A stretch of DNA of 64,000 nt from Perognathus longimembris pacificus (GCF_023159225.1 NC_063161.1:77600267-77664266), one strand, 5' to 3'; counted from the stretch's first letter, positions 1-12,464 are shown. The notes: generated by a model from the letters alone, not told the origin. Made by a program: numbers and translations.

Positions 1-2270
1 TTCCAGCCTGGGCTTTCACTCTGTGTACACCATAGTTCCTGTTTTCTAGAGATTGACGGTAGGCGGAATGGGAGCAAGAGGGTGGGTGCTGGGTGCTGGG
101 AGATTCAGGAAGTTCAAGGAGGGACTGTGGTCCTTCTGACCTTCTGGGTTGTGGGCAGAGGAGATGGGGAAGTGCCTGCTGGAGACCAGCAGATGCCCCT
201 AGCCGCTGCCCACGGCATGGAGTGGCCCACACTGTTCACATCCAGCAGTGAAGCCAAGCCCTTCCCAGCTCCAATGGTGTTTTCCCTGGGCTGCTTTATG
301 GAGACAGCACACCGGTCTCTGCAGTGGACTTGAAGCCATCGCAGGAGCGGAGCCATGGATAGGGCCACAGGGTGTTAGATAAACAGAAGCGATGGGATCC
401 AGAGAGGCAGAGACAGAAGGGGATTTATTCCAGGAATGGAGTCAGGCTAAAAAGCCCCCCACCCTTGCCCCCCCCCACACCTCCTGCAGGACAGAGACAG
501 AAATGTGGTTGATGTGATTGCCCTCATGTCCCAAGGCCTGAGGACCAGCATCTCTGATGTTCCAGTGTGGGGAAAGATGGACACCCCTGCTCAAGGACAT
601 AGCTCACCCCTCTTCATCTTCTCATCCTTCTGATCCTCAACACATTGGCTGCTGTCCTCCCATTTGGGAGGGTAGCCGGCTTCACCCGCCCAGGGCTCAT
701 GTCTTCCAGGGACACCCTCCCAGTTCCACCAGGAATGTCTCACCAGCCCCCTGGGCAGCCACTAGTCCAGTCAAGTTGACACACAGAATGTGTCAGCATG
801 CAGAATCTCCAGTTTCCCGAGACCCAACAAAGGGGATGTCTGAGCCACAGCATCCCGTCCAGCTCAGCTGGAGAAGACATTTGTCCTTGCTTCTCCTGGC
901 CCTGGGCTGCCCCTCTGCTACCCCCAGCTTGTAGACTGAGTCCCTGGAAGGAGCAGGCCCCAGCCCAGCGGGCAGAAAACGGTGAAGAGTTAACAGGATT
1001 TGACTCTGCTTTATGCGACTCCCTGCTTCCACATGCAGGCTTCCATGGCGACATCATTAGCAGCAAGCTGCTAATTAAATTTCATATTTATGATCAGAAA
1101 ATAAAATCATTGGACCTTTTTGAAATAGGATTTTATGAGTTTGAGCTGAGGCCGCTGAGTCAGCAGTGGGGGGACCAGGCGGTTTGGAACCACACAGCTT
1201 CAAGGCAAAGATAAATAAATCCAAGAATGCCGGCGGGGGGGGGGGGGGGCGGGGGGAGTGGCAAGCCCAGGCTCCAGTTTTCAAGTCCTGAACTGGTTTG
1301 GGAGGGCAGGGGCGAAGGGGGGGGGGTGAATCTTGGAGAAAGAGAGAGAGGAAGATAGAGAAACCGACATCCACCCTGGCAACACCATAGGAAAAGGAGC
1401 TCCCACCGGGCCCCTTGAGGGTTTGGGGTTCATGCCTACACCCCTAGTTGAAGTCAGAGTGTTCCATGTTCAAGTCCTCAGGTTTTATAGATCTGCTGGG
1501 CTGCAAAGCCAGCTGCTGTACATTTTATTCTTGCAATAATAGACAAATCACTCGTTACCCACAAGCTCTGACTTGCACCCTGGGAGTGTGTGGCCGGAAG
1601 CTCTCCTAAGCCACTTCCTGTTCCTGTGTGACTTCACCCTCCTCCTCCTAGGGGACATTTGGAAGCCATTCCGGGGTCAAGGAGAGATGGTCCTTCAGGA
1701 GCACCCGGGGGTGCCTCAGCCTGCCATTTGTATCTTAACCTGTCCAGTGGGAAGCAGCTCAGAACCCCAGCATTAGGAAAGCCTTTGATGGTTTGGTCCC
1801 ACCCTTGAACACGGCTGGGCAGCCCCTCCTCTATAATGGCAGCCCAGGACCAGCTGTATCCTGCCAGTCACCACTGCTGTCCTGTTGCCTGTTGCGATGA
1901 CCCAGGGCTCCAGGGAGAGATGAGCCAGCAGAAGTCTGAGCAGACCTGGCCCAGGCCCTGCTTCCCTCTAAATCCTTGTGTGGGGCTCCTGGCCCAGTGC
2001 TCAGGTCCCCTGCCCACTGCCAGACCCTCTTCTGCAACTTGGAGGCCATGGGGACACCATAGCAAAGGTGATGCACATGCGTCAATCTGCACAACGTGGT
2101 CACTAGGCACCTCTGGCTCCTCCAGCTGTGACACAGGAGTGGGTGGCCCAGAGCCCCCAGGGACCCTCCCAGTGTGAAATTCCATCACTTCTTGAACATG
2201 TCCCCCACCCCATGCTTCCTGTCTCTGACTGGGTCAGAGAACTGTCCAGAAGCTGAAATGCCTTCCCTTA
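1..2270. other. Unique non-coding sequence
   Basis: No exon-like frame with splice sites is visible. Two G runs (1234-1260 and about 1317-1327) and an AT-rich block at 1030-1220 with several factor-like motifs are the only structure seen. Confidence 0.6.
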
Positions 2271-2274
2271 ATCT

Positions 2275-2540
2275 ATAGCTGGGAGCCTTGACTCGTGCCT
2301 GTATTCCCAAACTCTGTGAGCGGCTGAAATTGAGAGGATGGAAGTTCAAGTTCAGCCTGGACAGGAAAGTGTTTTCATAGACACAGATGGAGGCTCAAGC
2401 TTGAGTCTCATTTCACAGGAAGTGAGACCCCTGTCCTAAAAATAACCAGTGAAAACCAGAACGGAAGCGTGGCTCAGCAACAGAGTGTCTGCCTAGCAAG
2501 TGTGAGTGAGGCTCTGAATTCAATCCCCAGTACCACCAAA
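2275..2540 (+). repeat. B1-tRNA composite SINE, old
   Basis: A diverged B1-like head (gtgcctgtattcccaa) is followed by an ID-like tail (gtggctcagcaacagagtgtctgcctagcaa) ending before the polypurine tract. Confidence 0.7.
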
Positions 2541-2725
2541 GGAAGGGGAGGGAGGGAGGAAGAAAAGGCAGGCAGGCAGAGAGAGGGGAGGGAGGAAGGA
2601 AAGGGAGGGAGGGAGAGAGGAAGGAGAGGTAAGAGGAAGAAAGGAAGAAGAGGGAGGGAGGGAGGGAGGAAGGGAAGGAGGGTAAAGGAGGGAGGGAGGA
2701 AAGGAGGGAGGGAGGGTGGCAGGCT
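2540..2725 (+). repeat. Polypurine tract (GGGA/GGAA)n
   Basis: About 180 bp are almost only A and G on the plus strand. It follows a SINE end, a usual seed for such tracts. Confidence 0.93.
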
Positions 2726-4200
2726 ATTGGAGATCACAGGACTGGGGGCAGGACAAAACAAAGAGCCTTGTTCTCTAGAGGTCCCCACATACACACACAC
2801 TCCATGTGGCTGTGTCCCTCCCTCCCCTACTGAAGCTGGTTATCTGAGTGGTCACTTGCTGATCCCACCTAGCCTCTGTCTGGTGTGTGGGAAAGGGTGA
2901 GGCGGCACAGCTCCCCTGGGTCTGGCCCCAGTGGGACCTGGTGGTATGGGGCCATGAGCTTGGTGTGGGAAACTCATGATTGGTGATATGGATGGGAGGG
3001 TTTGCTGGCCTCAGGTGCAGATACCCACCTGTGTCTGCACCCCTCCATGTTGTCCTTCACCCACTCTCTGGGGCCCAGTTCCCTGTGAGGACCCTCGTTC
3101 TTGCCCTCTGCCCTCAGGGCTGCCCAGAGGAGGCAGCCTGCCCTGGGTCACCTGTCCACGAGGGCAGAGACAGACACAGCCATTGAGGATCATGACATCA
3201 GAGAGTGGGCAGACAGGAGGGCAGGCTCCAAGGCTTGGGGGGGGGGGGCCCACAAGCACTAACAAAAGTGAAGATCCAGCAGGAGGAGTGGACAGAAGGG
3301 TGGGTGCCTGTAGATGCTTCCCCCAGTATGTTCCCTCCTGGAGGGAATTTCAAGGCAGAGGACTCTGGCCTCCTGAGCAAGAAAGCTGACAGGAAGGGGT
3401 GAGCCGCCCCACCCCTGACCCAGGCTCCTCCATAGCCCCCCAACCCCCTCCACAGCTTCCCCCTGCATAGGGCTAGAGTCACCCACAGACTCAGCTCTGA
3501 AACAAAAAGGGAAGTGTGACACCCACCCTAGTTCCCTCTGCCAAAAATAGGTGCAGCCAAGCCAAGGGGCGGGGGGGGGGGTCTTCCGGGACGGGCGCTA
3601 CAGCCCTGGACAGGCGCTGTACCCCACCAGGCCTCAGCACCACACAGGGAGTTGCAGATCAACACCAGGAGACCCCAGCCGAGCCCAGGGCCCCATGTAA
3701 GTATTTGTCCCTGCTGGCTCCTGCTGTGGTGTGTCATCACATCTTGGGGAATACATGACCTCTTGTTGCCCTCTCCCATCAGGCCTTTTGCTCTTGTCTA
3801 CCACATGGGCCCAGTGACCTCATGTCCCTTCCCACTTCATTCCCTGAGTGAGATGCGCAGTGCCAGCAGCAGGTGTGAGCTGTGTGGGGTCTACGCACTG
3901 CACTGCGCCTGTGCAGAGTCCAGATGCCACCAAGGAGGCCCCAGACACAGGGCAGCCCACTCTGGTAGCTTTCGGCTCTCCCAGAGGACACACCAGAGAC
4001 TTACAGCAGGATTTACAGGCAGCAGCTGCATTAGGAACCTGTGTGTTTTACGGGTGGCCACTCAGCCAGGGCCTGTCCCACTCTGGGAGGGTTTCCTGCC
4101 CCTGAACCCCAGCTCCATCACCCAGCCCATCTGGGCTTGCTCAAGATTGCAAACTAAGAGTCTGCTTCTGCCCACCACAGAACAGAATAACACTAGAGGA
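2726..4200. other. Unique non-coding sequence
   Basis: GC-rich and free of clear repeats except short G/C runs near 3238 and 3570. No gene evidence. Confidence 0.55.
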
Positions 4201-4202
4201 TT

Positions 4203-4440
4203 GGGCGCCGGTGGCTCACACCTGTCATCCTAGCTACTCAGAAGGCTGAGATCTGTGGATCGTGGTTCAAAACCAGCCTGGGCAGGAAAGTCCATGAGAC
4301 CCTTATCTCTGATTATCCAGCAAAAAGCCAGAAGTGGAGCTGTGGCTCAAGTGGTAGAGCACCAGCCTTGAGTAAAAAAGGCAAGGGACAGCACCCAAGC
4401 CCTGAGTTCAAGTCTCAGGACTAGTACAAGAAAACAAACA
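4203..4440 (+). repeat. B1-tRNA composite SINE
   Basis: A clean copy. The head is ccggtggctcacacctgtc, the middle is a tRNA-like A box (gtggctcaagtggtagagc) and the tail has a B-box-like gttcaagtct. Confidence 0.9.
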
Positions 4441-4829
4441 GAAAACACTAGGAGGGCATCCCAGCCATTTGTGGGGTGAACAACCCCCCCCCAATGAGAC
4501 AGGAGTGGAGATCCCCAAAAAGGAGCTCTCCTCCCCTGTCATCTCTTGTAGGCCCCCCTTAAAGCCTTCCTACTTCCTCATGGGATGTTCATGGACCACT
4601 GAGGACCCATAGTGCCTCGTCTCAGCCCCCCTTGGAGGTACGCAGTGATGCATGCATGCAGACATTCCAGGGTGACCCCAAACATCCCTGCAGGGAGCCC
4701 CAGCCCACAGCCCACTGGGATCACCACTAGTGACTCAAGCTCCTGACACTCAGGGAGAAGAGGCCGCCATGACAAAGCAGCTGGGCACCTCATTTCCCTA
4801 CTGGGGTCCTGTGTAACACTGAGACATGA

Positions 4830-4920
4830 GTTTCCAGCCTGGCCTTGAGCTCTACCTCCCAATCTCCATCTTCCAAGTAGCTGGGACTATAGGCAGGAGT
4901 CAACTCTGTGCCTAGCTTTT
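4830..4920 (-). repeat. SINE fragment (B1-like, antisense)
   Basis: The text ccaagtagctgggactatagg is the reverse of the common SINE head. Confidence 0.55.
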
Positions 4921-4954
4921 GTTGTTGTTGTTTTCAGGTATTTTTATTCTTGAA

Positions 4955-5170
4955 TTTTGGAAGTCATGGACATAGAAGGTCGACTATATTGGTTTGCTTT
5001 CTGTCTCTGCAGATTCATTCTGGACACAGAATCACATATACGTGGCCTTTCTAATAATAAATAAGTGCATTGTTTCTGAGGGCCATCCAGTATAGCATGT
5101 TGTCACTCTTCTTCCGTAGCTGAGTAATATTCCATGGTTTGGGTAAACTGTCTTTATTTTAAATGTCTCT
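4955..5170 (-). mobile_element. Old L1 3' fragment, antisense
   Basis: The plus-strand text gctgagtaatattccatggt and its surroundings are the reverse complement of the common L1 3' phrase around atggaatattactcag. Confidence 0.5.
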
Positions 5171-5236
5171 GGCTTTGAGGAGTCTGGGCTTTGGGGCTTA
5201 GTCAAGGACCATACAGAGGCAAATGGAAGAAAAGGA

Positions 5237-5455
5237 GCCAGAAGTATGGCACTACACGCCTGTAATCTCAGCTACTCAGGAGGCAGAGATAGGAAGATCT
5301 CACTGTGACCCCACCCCTCAGGCAAAGCTGTTCATAAGAATGTCTGAAAAATAAAAATTAAAAAAAAAGGGCTGGGCATGTGACTCAAGTGGTAGAGTGT
5401 TTGCCTAGCAAGTGTGAGGCCCAGGGTTCCATCCCCAGTACTGAAGGGCAAAAGG
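5237..5455 (+). repeat. B1-tRNA composite SINE
   Basis: The head acgcctgtaatctcagctac is followed by an ID-like unit (gactcaagtggtagagtgtttgcctagc). Confidence 0.8.
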
Positions 5456-5959
5456 GAGAAGGAGGAGCTGCCTGCACACCCACAGGCCATCCAGTCTCCT
5501 TGGTAGAGGCTGAGCCAGAGCCCAGAGGCCTGGGGAGGCCTGTGGAGCAGAGTCTGGCTCCAGCCAGCCTCAGAGCTACGGGCCTGGCCGATCCTGAACA
5601 TGTTGTAGCAACTCACTACAGCCAAACCTGACATCACAGAGGGCGGAAGAGCCCGGAGCTGACGGAAGCATGCTCTCAGAACCCTAATACTGAGTTGGAG
5701 GCTGGGCATAGAGGCTGCCTGGCGGGGTATTTCACTAGGGAACCCCCTGGATTCTCTTGACAGAGATTTCCAGAAGGGTTTTGGTGTGGCTTCTGTGCCC
5801 ACCCAGTCCCAGCACCCTGCTCCACTCTTCTAGAAATCTCTCCACCAAAAAGAAGGAGCAGGGACAGCAGACCCAGGAATCTGGAACGTTCTCCATCTGG
5901 ACCAGCAGTCCAGGTTTGTTTTGGGCTTATTTTGGCATTGCTGGTGATTTACACTCTAG

Positions 5960-6215
5960 CCCTTTTTTGCTTTAGTTATTTTTCACATAAGGGTCTGGCT
6001 TTGGGTTTGAGCTAGCCTGGACTGTGATCCTCTTATTTATGCTTCCTGTGCAGCGGGGACAACAGGCATGTGTTCCTAAGCCCAGCTTGTTTGGGGTGGA
6101 GTTTTGGGGTTATTGTTGTTTTTGAGATAGGGGTCTCATGACTTGAACTGTGATCCTCCTAATCTCAGCCTCCCTTAGTTGGGATGACAGGTGTGAGCCA
6201 CCTCACCCAGCAGGA
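5960..6215 (-). repeat. Two antisense B1-like fragments
   Basis: Segments 5975-6090 and 6110-6215 each end in a reversed SINE head (gggatgacaggtgtgagccacc in the second). Confidence 0.6.
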
Positions 6216-6712
6216 TCACATCTGTGAGAGGGCATCCCAGGAAAGGGGAGACACATCCCAGCCCAGAGATCCCAAATCCAAGATGGACAGAGAAGGGTGC
6301 AGATTCAGACCAGAAAGGGGAGAGAAAGACGCTACGTTTCCTGAGGGAGGTTATACCACACTTAAGTACCCAGAGAAAGAAGACCTTAGTGCTCCTCATC
6401 TACTTCTACAGCCCTCCCCTCCTCAGCCTCCCATCCAAGTTGCTGAGGTTGCAGGTGTGAGCTACCAGCATCTGGCTGCTCTGGTTATTTCTGAGATAAG
6501 GTCTCACTTTCTGCCAGAGCTGATACCTGGGCTGTCATCTCCTATCTTATGCTGACCTCTTCAGCCAGGCTGGCAGGTCTGAACTACCACACTTAGCTTT
6601 TCCCACTGACAAGGGGTCCAGAGAAAGTTTTTATCCAGGTGGCCTGGAACTGCAGTTCCTCTTAATCTCAGTCTCCTTCACATCTGGAACTTCACAGCTT
6701 GCAACTATGCCT

Positions 6713-6820
6713 CCTTCCCTTCTTCCCTCCTCTGTCTCTGTCTCTCTCTGTGTCTGTCTGTCTGTCTCTGTCTCTCTGTCTCTGTCTCTCTGTCTCTCTC
6801 TGTCTCTCTGTCTGTCTCTG

Positions 6821-6866
<46 letters not shown>
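6713..6866 (+). repeat. (TC)n/(TCTG)n microsatellite
   Basis: About 150 bp of pyrimidine-rich ctctgtctct motifs end in a pure TC run. Confidence 0.95.
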
Positions 6867-6869
<3 letters not shown>

Positions 6870-7562
6870 CTGCTCTTTGAACCCAGGACCTCAAGCTTAC
6901 TAGGAAAAAGCTCTACCCTGTGACCCACTCTCCAGCCATCTTGCTTTCAGTTTGTTCTTCATGTAGGGTCTCATGCTTTTGCCCAGATTGGATCCTCCTA
7001 CCCCAGCCCCTTCATTCCTGTTTCTTTCACTGTCCTCTGCCTGCCTCCTTCATCAGCCCCGTACACTATGTGGGGCCCTTGTACCTTCTGCTCAATTGTC
7101 CTTGTCTTATCTTTCCCCTGTACCTCATCATCTTACTTGTCTGCCCTCTGTATGCACTAATGCTGAGTGAGTGAATGAATGAATGAATGAGTAGGCCCCA
7201 ACCCTACCCTGCTTCTTGGTCCCTTGGGAGTGTCCTCATTACCGCACTTTGTAGACGCTCCCTGGATTGACATCCAAAGACATCAGAAGCCCAGCCAGGT
7301 CACATGCACCCTCGGAACCCCAGTGCTGGCCAGGTGGGAAGAAGAAGCAAAAGGAAAACTTAAGAATCCTCTAGCTCCTCCCCGCTGGCTGCTCTCCAGG
7401 AGGGGCTCCAATTTTATGATGCCAATGACCTTCTATATGCTCAACCTTTTCACTTAGAAGACTCTCAGGTCCATGGGGTTCACCCCACACAATCGCACAC
7501 CAGCCCCAAGCTCCCTGAGCAAGATCTTGCTGACGAATGCTCATAGAAGGTCGCATCCATGC

Positions 7563-7765
7563 TTCCATCACACCTGTAATCCCAGCTACTCAGGAGGCTA
7601 ATGTAGGAAGATTGTGGTCCCAGATCAGCCCAGGTCAAAGTGTGAGACCCTATCTGAAAAAAAAGGCCTAGGTGGCTATAGTTCAAGTGATAGAGGGTCT
7701 GCCTAGCAACCATGAGGCTCTGGGTTTAATCCCCAGTACTACAAAAATAAATGAATACACAAATA
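7563..7765 (+). repeat. B1-tRNA composite SINE
   Basis: The head is cacacctgtaatcccagctac and the ID-like tail is gttcaagtgatagagggtctgcctagc, then an A-rich end. Confidence 0.8.
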
Positions 7766-7845
7766 AGTAGTTCTTGGTGATGGAAGCTGAATATGACAGT
7801 GACAACCAAGTGTTTTTATCACCAAAACCATGGTTTCCCCAGGCA

Positions 7846-8300
7846 CCAGTGGCTTATACCTGTAATCCAAGCTACTCAGGAGACTGAGATCTGAAGATCA
7901 GGGTTCAAAGCCAGCACTGGCAGGAAAATGTGTGAGACTCTTCTTTTTTTTCTGTCAATCCTGGGGCTTGAACTCAGGGCCTGGGTGCTGTCCCTGAGCT
8001 TCTTTTGCTCAAGACTAGCACTCTATCACTTGAGCCACAGCGCCACTTCCAGCTTTTACTGTTTATGTGGCATTGAGGAATCAAACCTAGGTCTTCATAC
8101 ATGCTAGGCAAGCACTCTACTGCTAAACCACATTCCCAGCCCACTGAGACTTTTATCTCCAATTATCCACCAGAAAACCAGAAGTGGCACTGTGGCTCAA
8201 AGTGGTAGAGCACTAGCCTTGATCAAAAAGAACTCAGGGACAGCGCCCAGGCCCCAAGTTCAAGCCCCACAACTGACAACAAAAAAAAAACACAAAAAAC
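7846..8300 (+). repeat. B1-tRNA composite SINE split by a nested SINE
   Basis: The left part is 7846-7936 and the right part, from about 8144, continues the same consensus. The interruption is an opposite-strand SINE flanked by near-identical tgagactctt/tgagactttt. Confidence 0.85.
7937..8143 (-). repeat. ID-like dimer SINE nested in another SINE
   Basis: A T run at the left is followed by reversed tRNA-like units (cttgagccacagcgccactt, then gctaaaccacattcccagccc). Confidence 0.85.
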
Positions 8301-8917
8301 CCAGGAGGGACTCAAAGGGGGTTCTCTGACTTCCCCCTCACCCTAGGTAAGGACAGGCAGAACATTGAAGCATGCCTGGAGCCAAAGCCAAAGTGAAGCC
8401 CCCTCGATGCCTGGGCCTGACAGCCTCTGTGGAGCCAGCATCAAAGGGAACAGCAGGAAGGACCCGTTCCTCCCAGGAAGGCCTGGATGCCCCCTCCACC
8501 TCCTTCAGTCCCACAAGGCCACACCAGCTTCCTGGGAGTCTGGGAAGGTGACCTTGCTCTGGGGTGGGCACCCAGCTGTCAGTCTGCTGTGCACCCAGGC
8601 TGGGAGAGCAGACAGGGCTGGTGTGATGAACGATATACACTACAGAACAACTTCAGTCTGTCACTTCTGAGCCATGTGCAAAAACTCTTGTGCAGTAATG
8701 GGAGCAAAATTAACAGCTAAGTGGGGGAGGAAGTGTCACATTTTCTACTAATGCAGCTCTGGAGGCTGAGCTGCTCTAGTGCATAGTTGGGGCACAGATC
8801 CAAAGTCACTGCCCCAGGAGGGACAGAGGGGTATCTGGCCATGCTGTCGGCATCTGGCCTCAATAGCATACCACATCCTCCACCCTGACTTCCTCCTGTC
8901 CAAACGTGGCAAGTTGA

Positions 8918-9165
8918 CAATTTTTGTCCATATTGGGATTTGAACTCAGGGCTTCATGCTCTCACTTGGCTTTCCCGCTTGTGGCTGGTGCTCTACTATT
9001 TGAGCCACACCTCCTTGAGCCACACCTCCAGGCAGGCCTTTTTACTGGTTCATTGGAGCTGAGTCTCCCAGATTTTTCTTCCCAGGCTGGCCTCAAATCA
9101 TGATCCTCCAGGTCTCAGCTTCCTGAGTACTAGGATTACAGGTGTGAGCCACCAGTGCTCTGCAA
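8918..9165 (-). repeat. B1-tRNA composite SINE, antisense
   Basis: The sequence reads tttgaactcagggcttcatg through ggattacaggtgtgagccacc. It contains a small internal duplication of ccttgagccacacctc. Confidence 0.8.
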
Positions 9166-9509
9166 GTTGGGATACTTTTGTCCACAGAAAATATTGGCCC
9201 TGGGCTGAGATCCCCCAAGAACAGATGGATATAGGCCCATAAGGGTTACAGATGGAAATGTTACAGGCAGCCTCGTGTTGGCAGAGCTGCCTGGGTGAGG
9301 CTGTGGGATGGGCTGGGGACCAGCCATGTGGAAAAGCCTGGGTGTGGTGGAAAGCAGGGTGGTGGGTGTAGACTGGGGAGGCTGCTGGAGGAAGGGAAAG
9401 CCTTGGGAGTTACATGCAGGCTGGAAGAGGATCTGCACTGCCGGAAGAGAGTGATGCAAGGACCTGGGGCAGAGTCGCCACAGGAAAGACAGACAGAGGG
9501 TTCTGCTAA

Positions 9510-9632
9510 TGTGCAGATCTGGATGTGCAGAGCTGGGTGTACAGAACAGAACACAGAGCTGGGTGTGCAGAGCTGGATGTGCAGAACTGGGAACACAGAT
9601 CTGGGTGTGCAGAGCTCAGTGTGCAGAGCTAG
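9510..9632 (+). repeat. 16-bp minisatellite (gtgcagagctgggtgt)
   Basis: About seven degenerate units run in tandem, with some acagaa-type variants. Confidence 0.88.
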
Positions 9633-9784
9633 GGGATGAAGCTTACCAATGGTGTGGCAACCACTGGCTCCATTCCCCGAGCAAAGTACACATACCCTGT
9701 TGCAAGTGTGAGCATCCTTCCCCCACCCCCCATGGCTTGTTATACACAGGTTGTACTTAGTCTTTCCTCATCACTTGCCCATCC

Positions 9785-10095
9785 TGGTTTTTTAACAAGA
9801 TGAAAGAGAAAAGAACCTGCCATCCTGCCCACAAGGGAGGCTGAAAGGGAAAGAATCGTGGTTCCAGACCAACCTGGGAAGAAATTGAAAACACTAGATA
9901 CAGTGGCATGAACCTGTTCTGTCATCCCCGCTGTGATTGGAAGCCACAAACAGTGGATCACAGTCCAGTCAGGAAGGAAGTTCCTGTCTTAAAAATAACA
10001 CAGTGCAGGAAAAGGGCTGGCAGCATGGCTCAAGTATTCGAATGGCTTCCTAGCAAGTATAGAGCTCTGAGTGCAAATCCTGGAATCGCTTGTGG
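9785..10095 (+). repeat. Old three-part SINE (two B1-like units plus ID-like unit)
   Basis: Two B1-like segments (9785-9900 and 9900-10005) precede an ID-like unit (catggctcaagtattcgaatgg at 10024). The same order occurs at 23940-24255 and 33428-33755. Confidence 0.6.
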
Positions 10096-10099
10096 TCAG

Positions 10100-12462
10100 T
10101 ATGACTTAGAAGACATGGATCTTATATGTCCTGTGTATCTTATGATTGGTTTAGCTTGCAAATAATAGAAACATAATCAAGTGGTTTACAATCTAGAGCA
10201 TTTCTCACAGACCAAGAGCACAAAGGTTAGCTGTCTGGGGCTGCCCCCAATTATCCAAGGTGCTAATAACATCCTTTCAGGTCATCCTTAAAGTATGGCC
10301 AATTGTCATGGCCGCAAAGTAGCTGTCCTGCTTCCAGCCACCACATCCATGTTCCAGACAGGAAGATAAGGACAAGTAAAAGGCCTTTATCACCAGATCC
10401 TGCCTCCTTTAAAGAGCCTTCCTACACATCTTTACCAGAAACTTCCAGTTGGCCAGAATTGTGCCATACAGTTACCTCTAGCTGCAAGAGATCCTGGGAG
10501 CAAAGTTTCACTTAAGAGGTGGAGGGGGTTTTGTTTTGTTTTGTTTTTTGAGACGGGCTCAGTCAGTATCGTAAACACAATATTGGGGATCTGCTAACAA
10601 GTTGAAGAGACTGGGTGTTGGCTCTGCAGCTGGCAGTGCCTGCCTCTCCACTGTGAATTTAAGATGATAATTGCTGCTTTGAAAACATGTATCGGTGAAG
10701 CTCTGCTGATTGCTGTACACATGTTAATTGATGGGAAATATTATCCTGTCAATATTTCGGCTGGATGAGCTCAGACAGACAGAGGTTAACAAGTTAACTG
10801 GGATGTAAGGGAGAGTCTCACAGGGGGAATGACAGCCCTGTCTGTAGTAATGGAGGGGATTAAAGTGGGGCCCATAGAGGGTGGTCCTGGCCCTCTTCCC
10901 TAACACTCTTAGTTCAGGGCTGTAAATGCAGTTGTCTGGGGGTGGGCTAATGTCTCTCCCGTCCTTCTCGTGAGCAGAAGAATATCCTTTTAAATAATCA
11001 CCCCCCCCCTTTTCTTTCCCAAGGTCCTTTCACTTAAGTGGACGCTTCATTGAAATAATTAAACCCTGCATATCAAGCTGTGTGCTCCAATCACCCAGGC
11101 AAATGAATTAACTGCAGATGCATTTATCTAACTGACTTCCGGCCTCCTGGAGTTCCAGAGCTTCTGTGTTAGGTTAGCTTGGAGACAAGAGGGAGCTGTC
11201 TGTCCGGTGGGACGGCCCAGAGCTCTCTGCCTGCAAAGAAGCAGCAGCCTCGAGGTTTTCATTTCCTGTTATTTATTCACCCAACAAATGTATATTGGAG
11301 GTCTCCTAAGAGTAAGCTCCCCTCTCCTCCACTAAGTTCTACTGGAAACACACAGCTAGAATAGACAGTTGCTAGGTCTCTCTGAGCCTCAATGGCAGTA
11401 GTCACTAACTCATAGGATTGTTGTGTGTATTAAATGAGACAATGACAATCCAAATAAAGCATCTAGCACAAGCATCGGGCATCCAGCAGCTACCCATGGA
11501 CCTTTCTATACACAGCTCCTAGAGGATCGGCCTCAGCAGAATGAGGGATTAAAGCACTGGAGCTCAGGATGCATTGGTTAGATGAGCTGATGTGGTTAGA
11601 TGATGTTTGACCAATTATGTCTGTGATGATCAAGGTCAGGTGGTATGGAGTCTGCACAGCCTGAGTTGGGATCTGTGAGAAGTCACCCCCTTATTCTGCA
11701 GTCTTCATCCATAACGTGAAAAGAATGAAATGGGTGTTACAGGAGCTGTGGTGTGAGGTCAAGGGTCAAGGGCCAACTATGTCATGTCAGTACATAAAGC
11801 AGACTGGCACAGCTGACTACTGGATTCTGCATGCTTCTTTGTATTGTATTTCTTCATTGTATTTCTAACTAATGACCCATGTGTTCTTTTCTTGTTATTT
11901 TTTACCAGAGTTATACATGAGCATTTGTGAGTTGGAAAGTAAATAGGCTGGTGAGGAACAACAGATCCCCACAAGGCCACTGACATCCCCAGGCCTGGTG
12001 GAGAGGCCACTGCCGCTCAGAAGAGAGGCCTTAGAGAGGCCTCTCTTCTGCTGCTTGGTCATTATCCCTTATCACTAAACAGGACATTTCAATGGCTAAC
12101 AAATGGTTGGGGAAATGAAAATTTAGTCCCCCCCACCCACCCACTACTAACAGTCCAAGAACTTCTCCTTGCTCTGTTCTCCACATAATGTTATATTTTT
12201 GTGTGTTAGAATACCAGTGATAGTTGGGTAAACTAAGTAACCAATTGTGTGCTATGACTATCTAGGTTTTAGGGTTTTTCTGGAGTTAATATTGTCTTTT
12301 TCTTTCCAGTGGCTCAGGTTTTAACCTACTAGTAACTTTTTCCATTTGATTCTCAGATCTGTCATTTCCCTAATAGTATGACTATATCAGATAATTCTTC
12401 AGAATTATCTCCTGGTGACCATTGTATAGTGATCTATCTGTGTTTGCACTATAATACATATT
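10100..12462. other. SINE-free, partly AT-rich block
   Basis: About 2.3 kb lack any recognisable lineage SINE, with only a MIR piece at 11365-11500. The part 10560-11130 is rich in homeobox-like TAATTA cores and has GTTAACAAGTTAAC at 10785-10798. This is a candidate conserved regulatory region; conservation cannot be measured here. Confidence 0.4.
11365..11500 (+). repeat. MIR fragment
   Basis: The phrase aactcataggattgttgtg and the following attaaatgag are typical of the MIR 3' half. Confidence 0.7.
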
Positions 12463-12464
12463 CT

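Noticed and set aside
2469..2900. Gly/Arg/Glu-rich 143-codon frame
   Set aside because: Translation of the polypurine tract and adjoining SINE.
6631..6928. Arg/Glu/Asp-rich minus-strand frames
   Set aside because: Translation of the TC/TCTG microsatellite.
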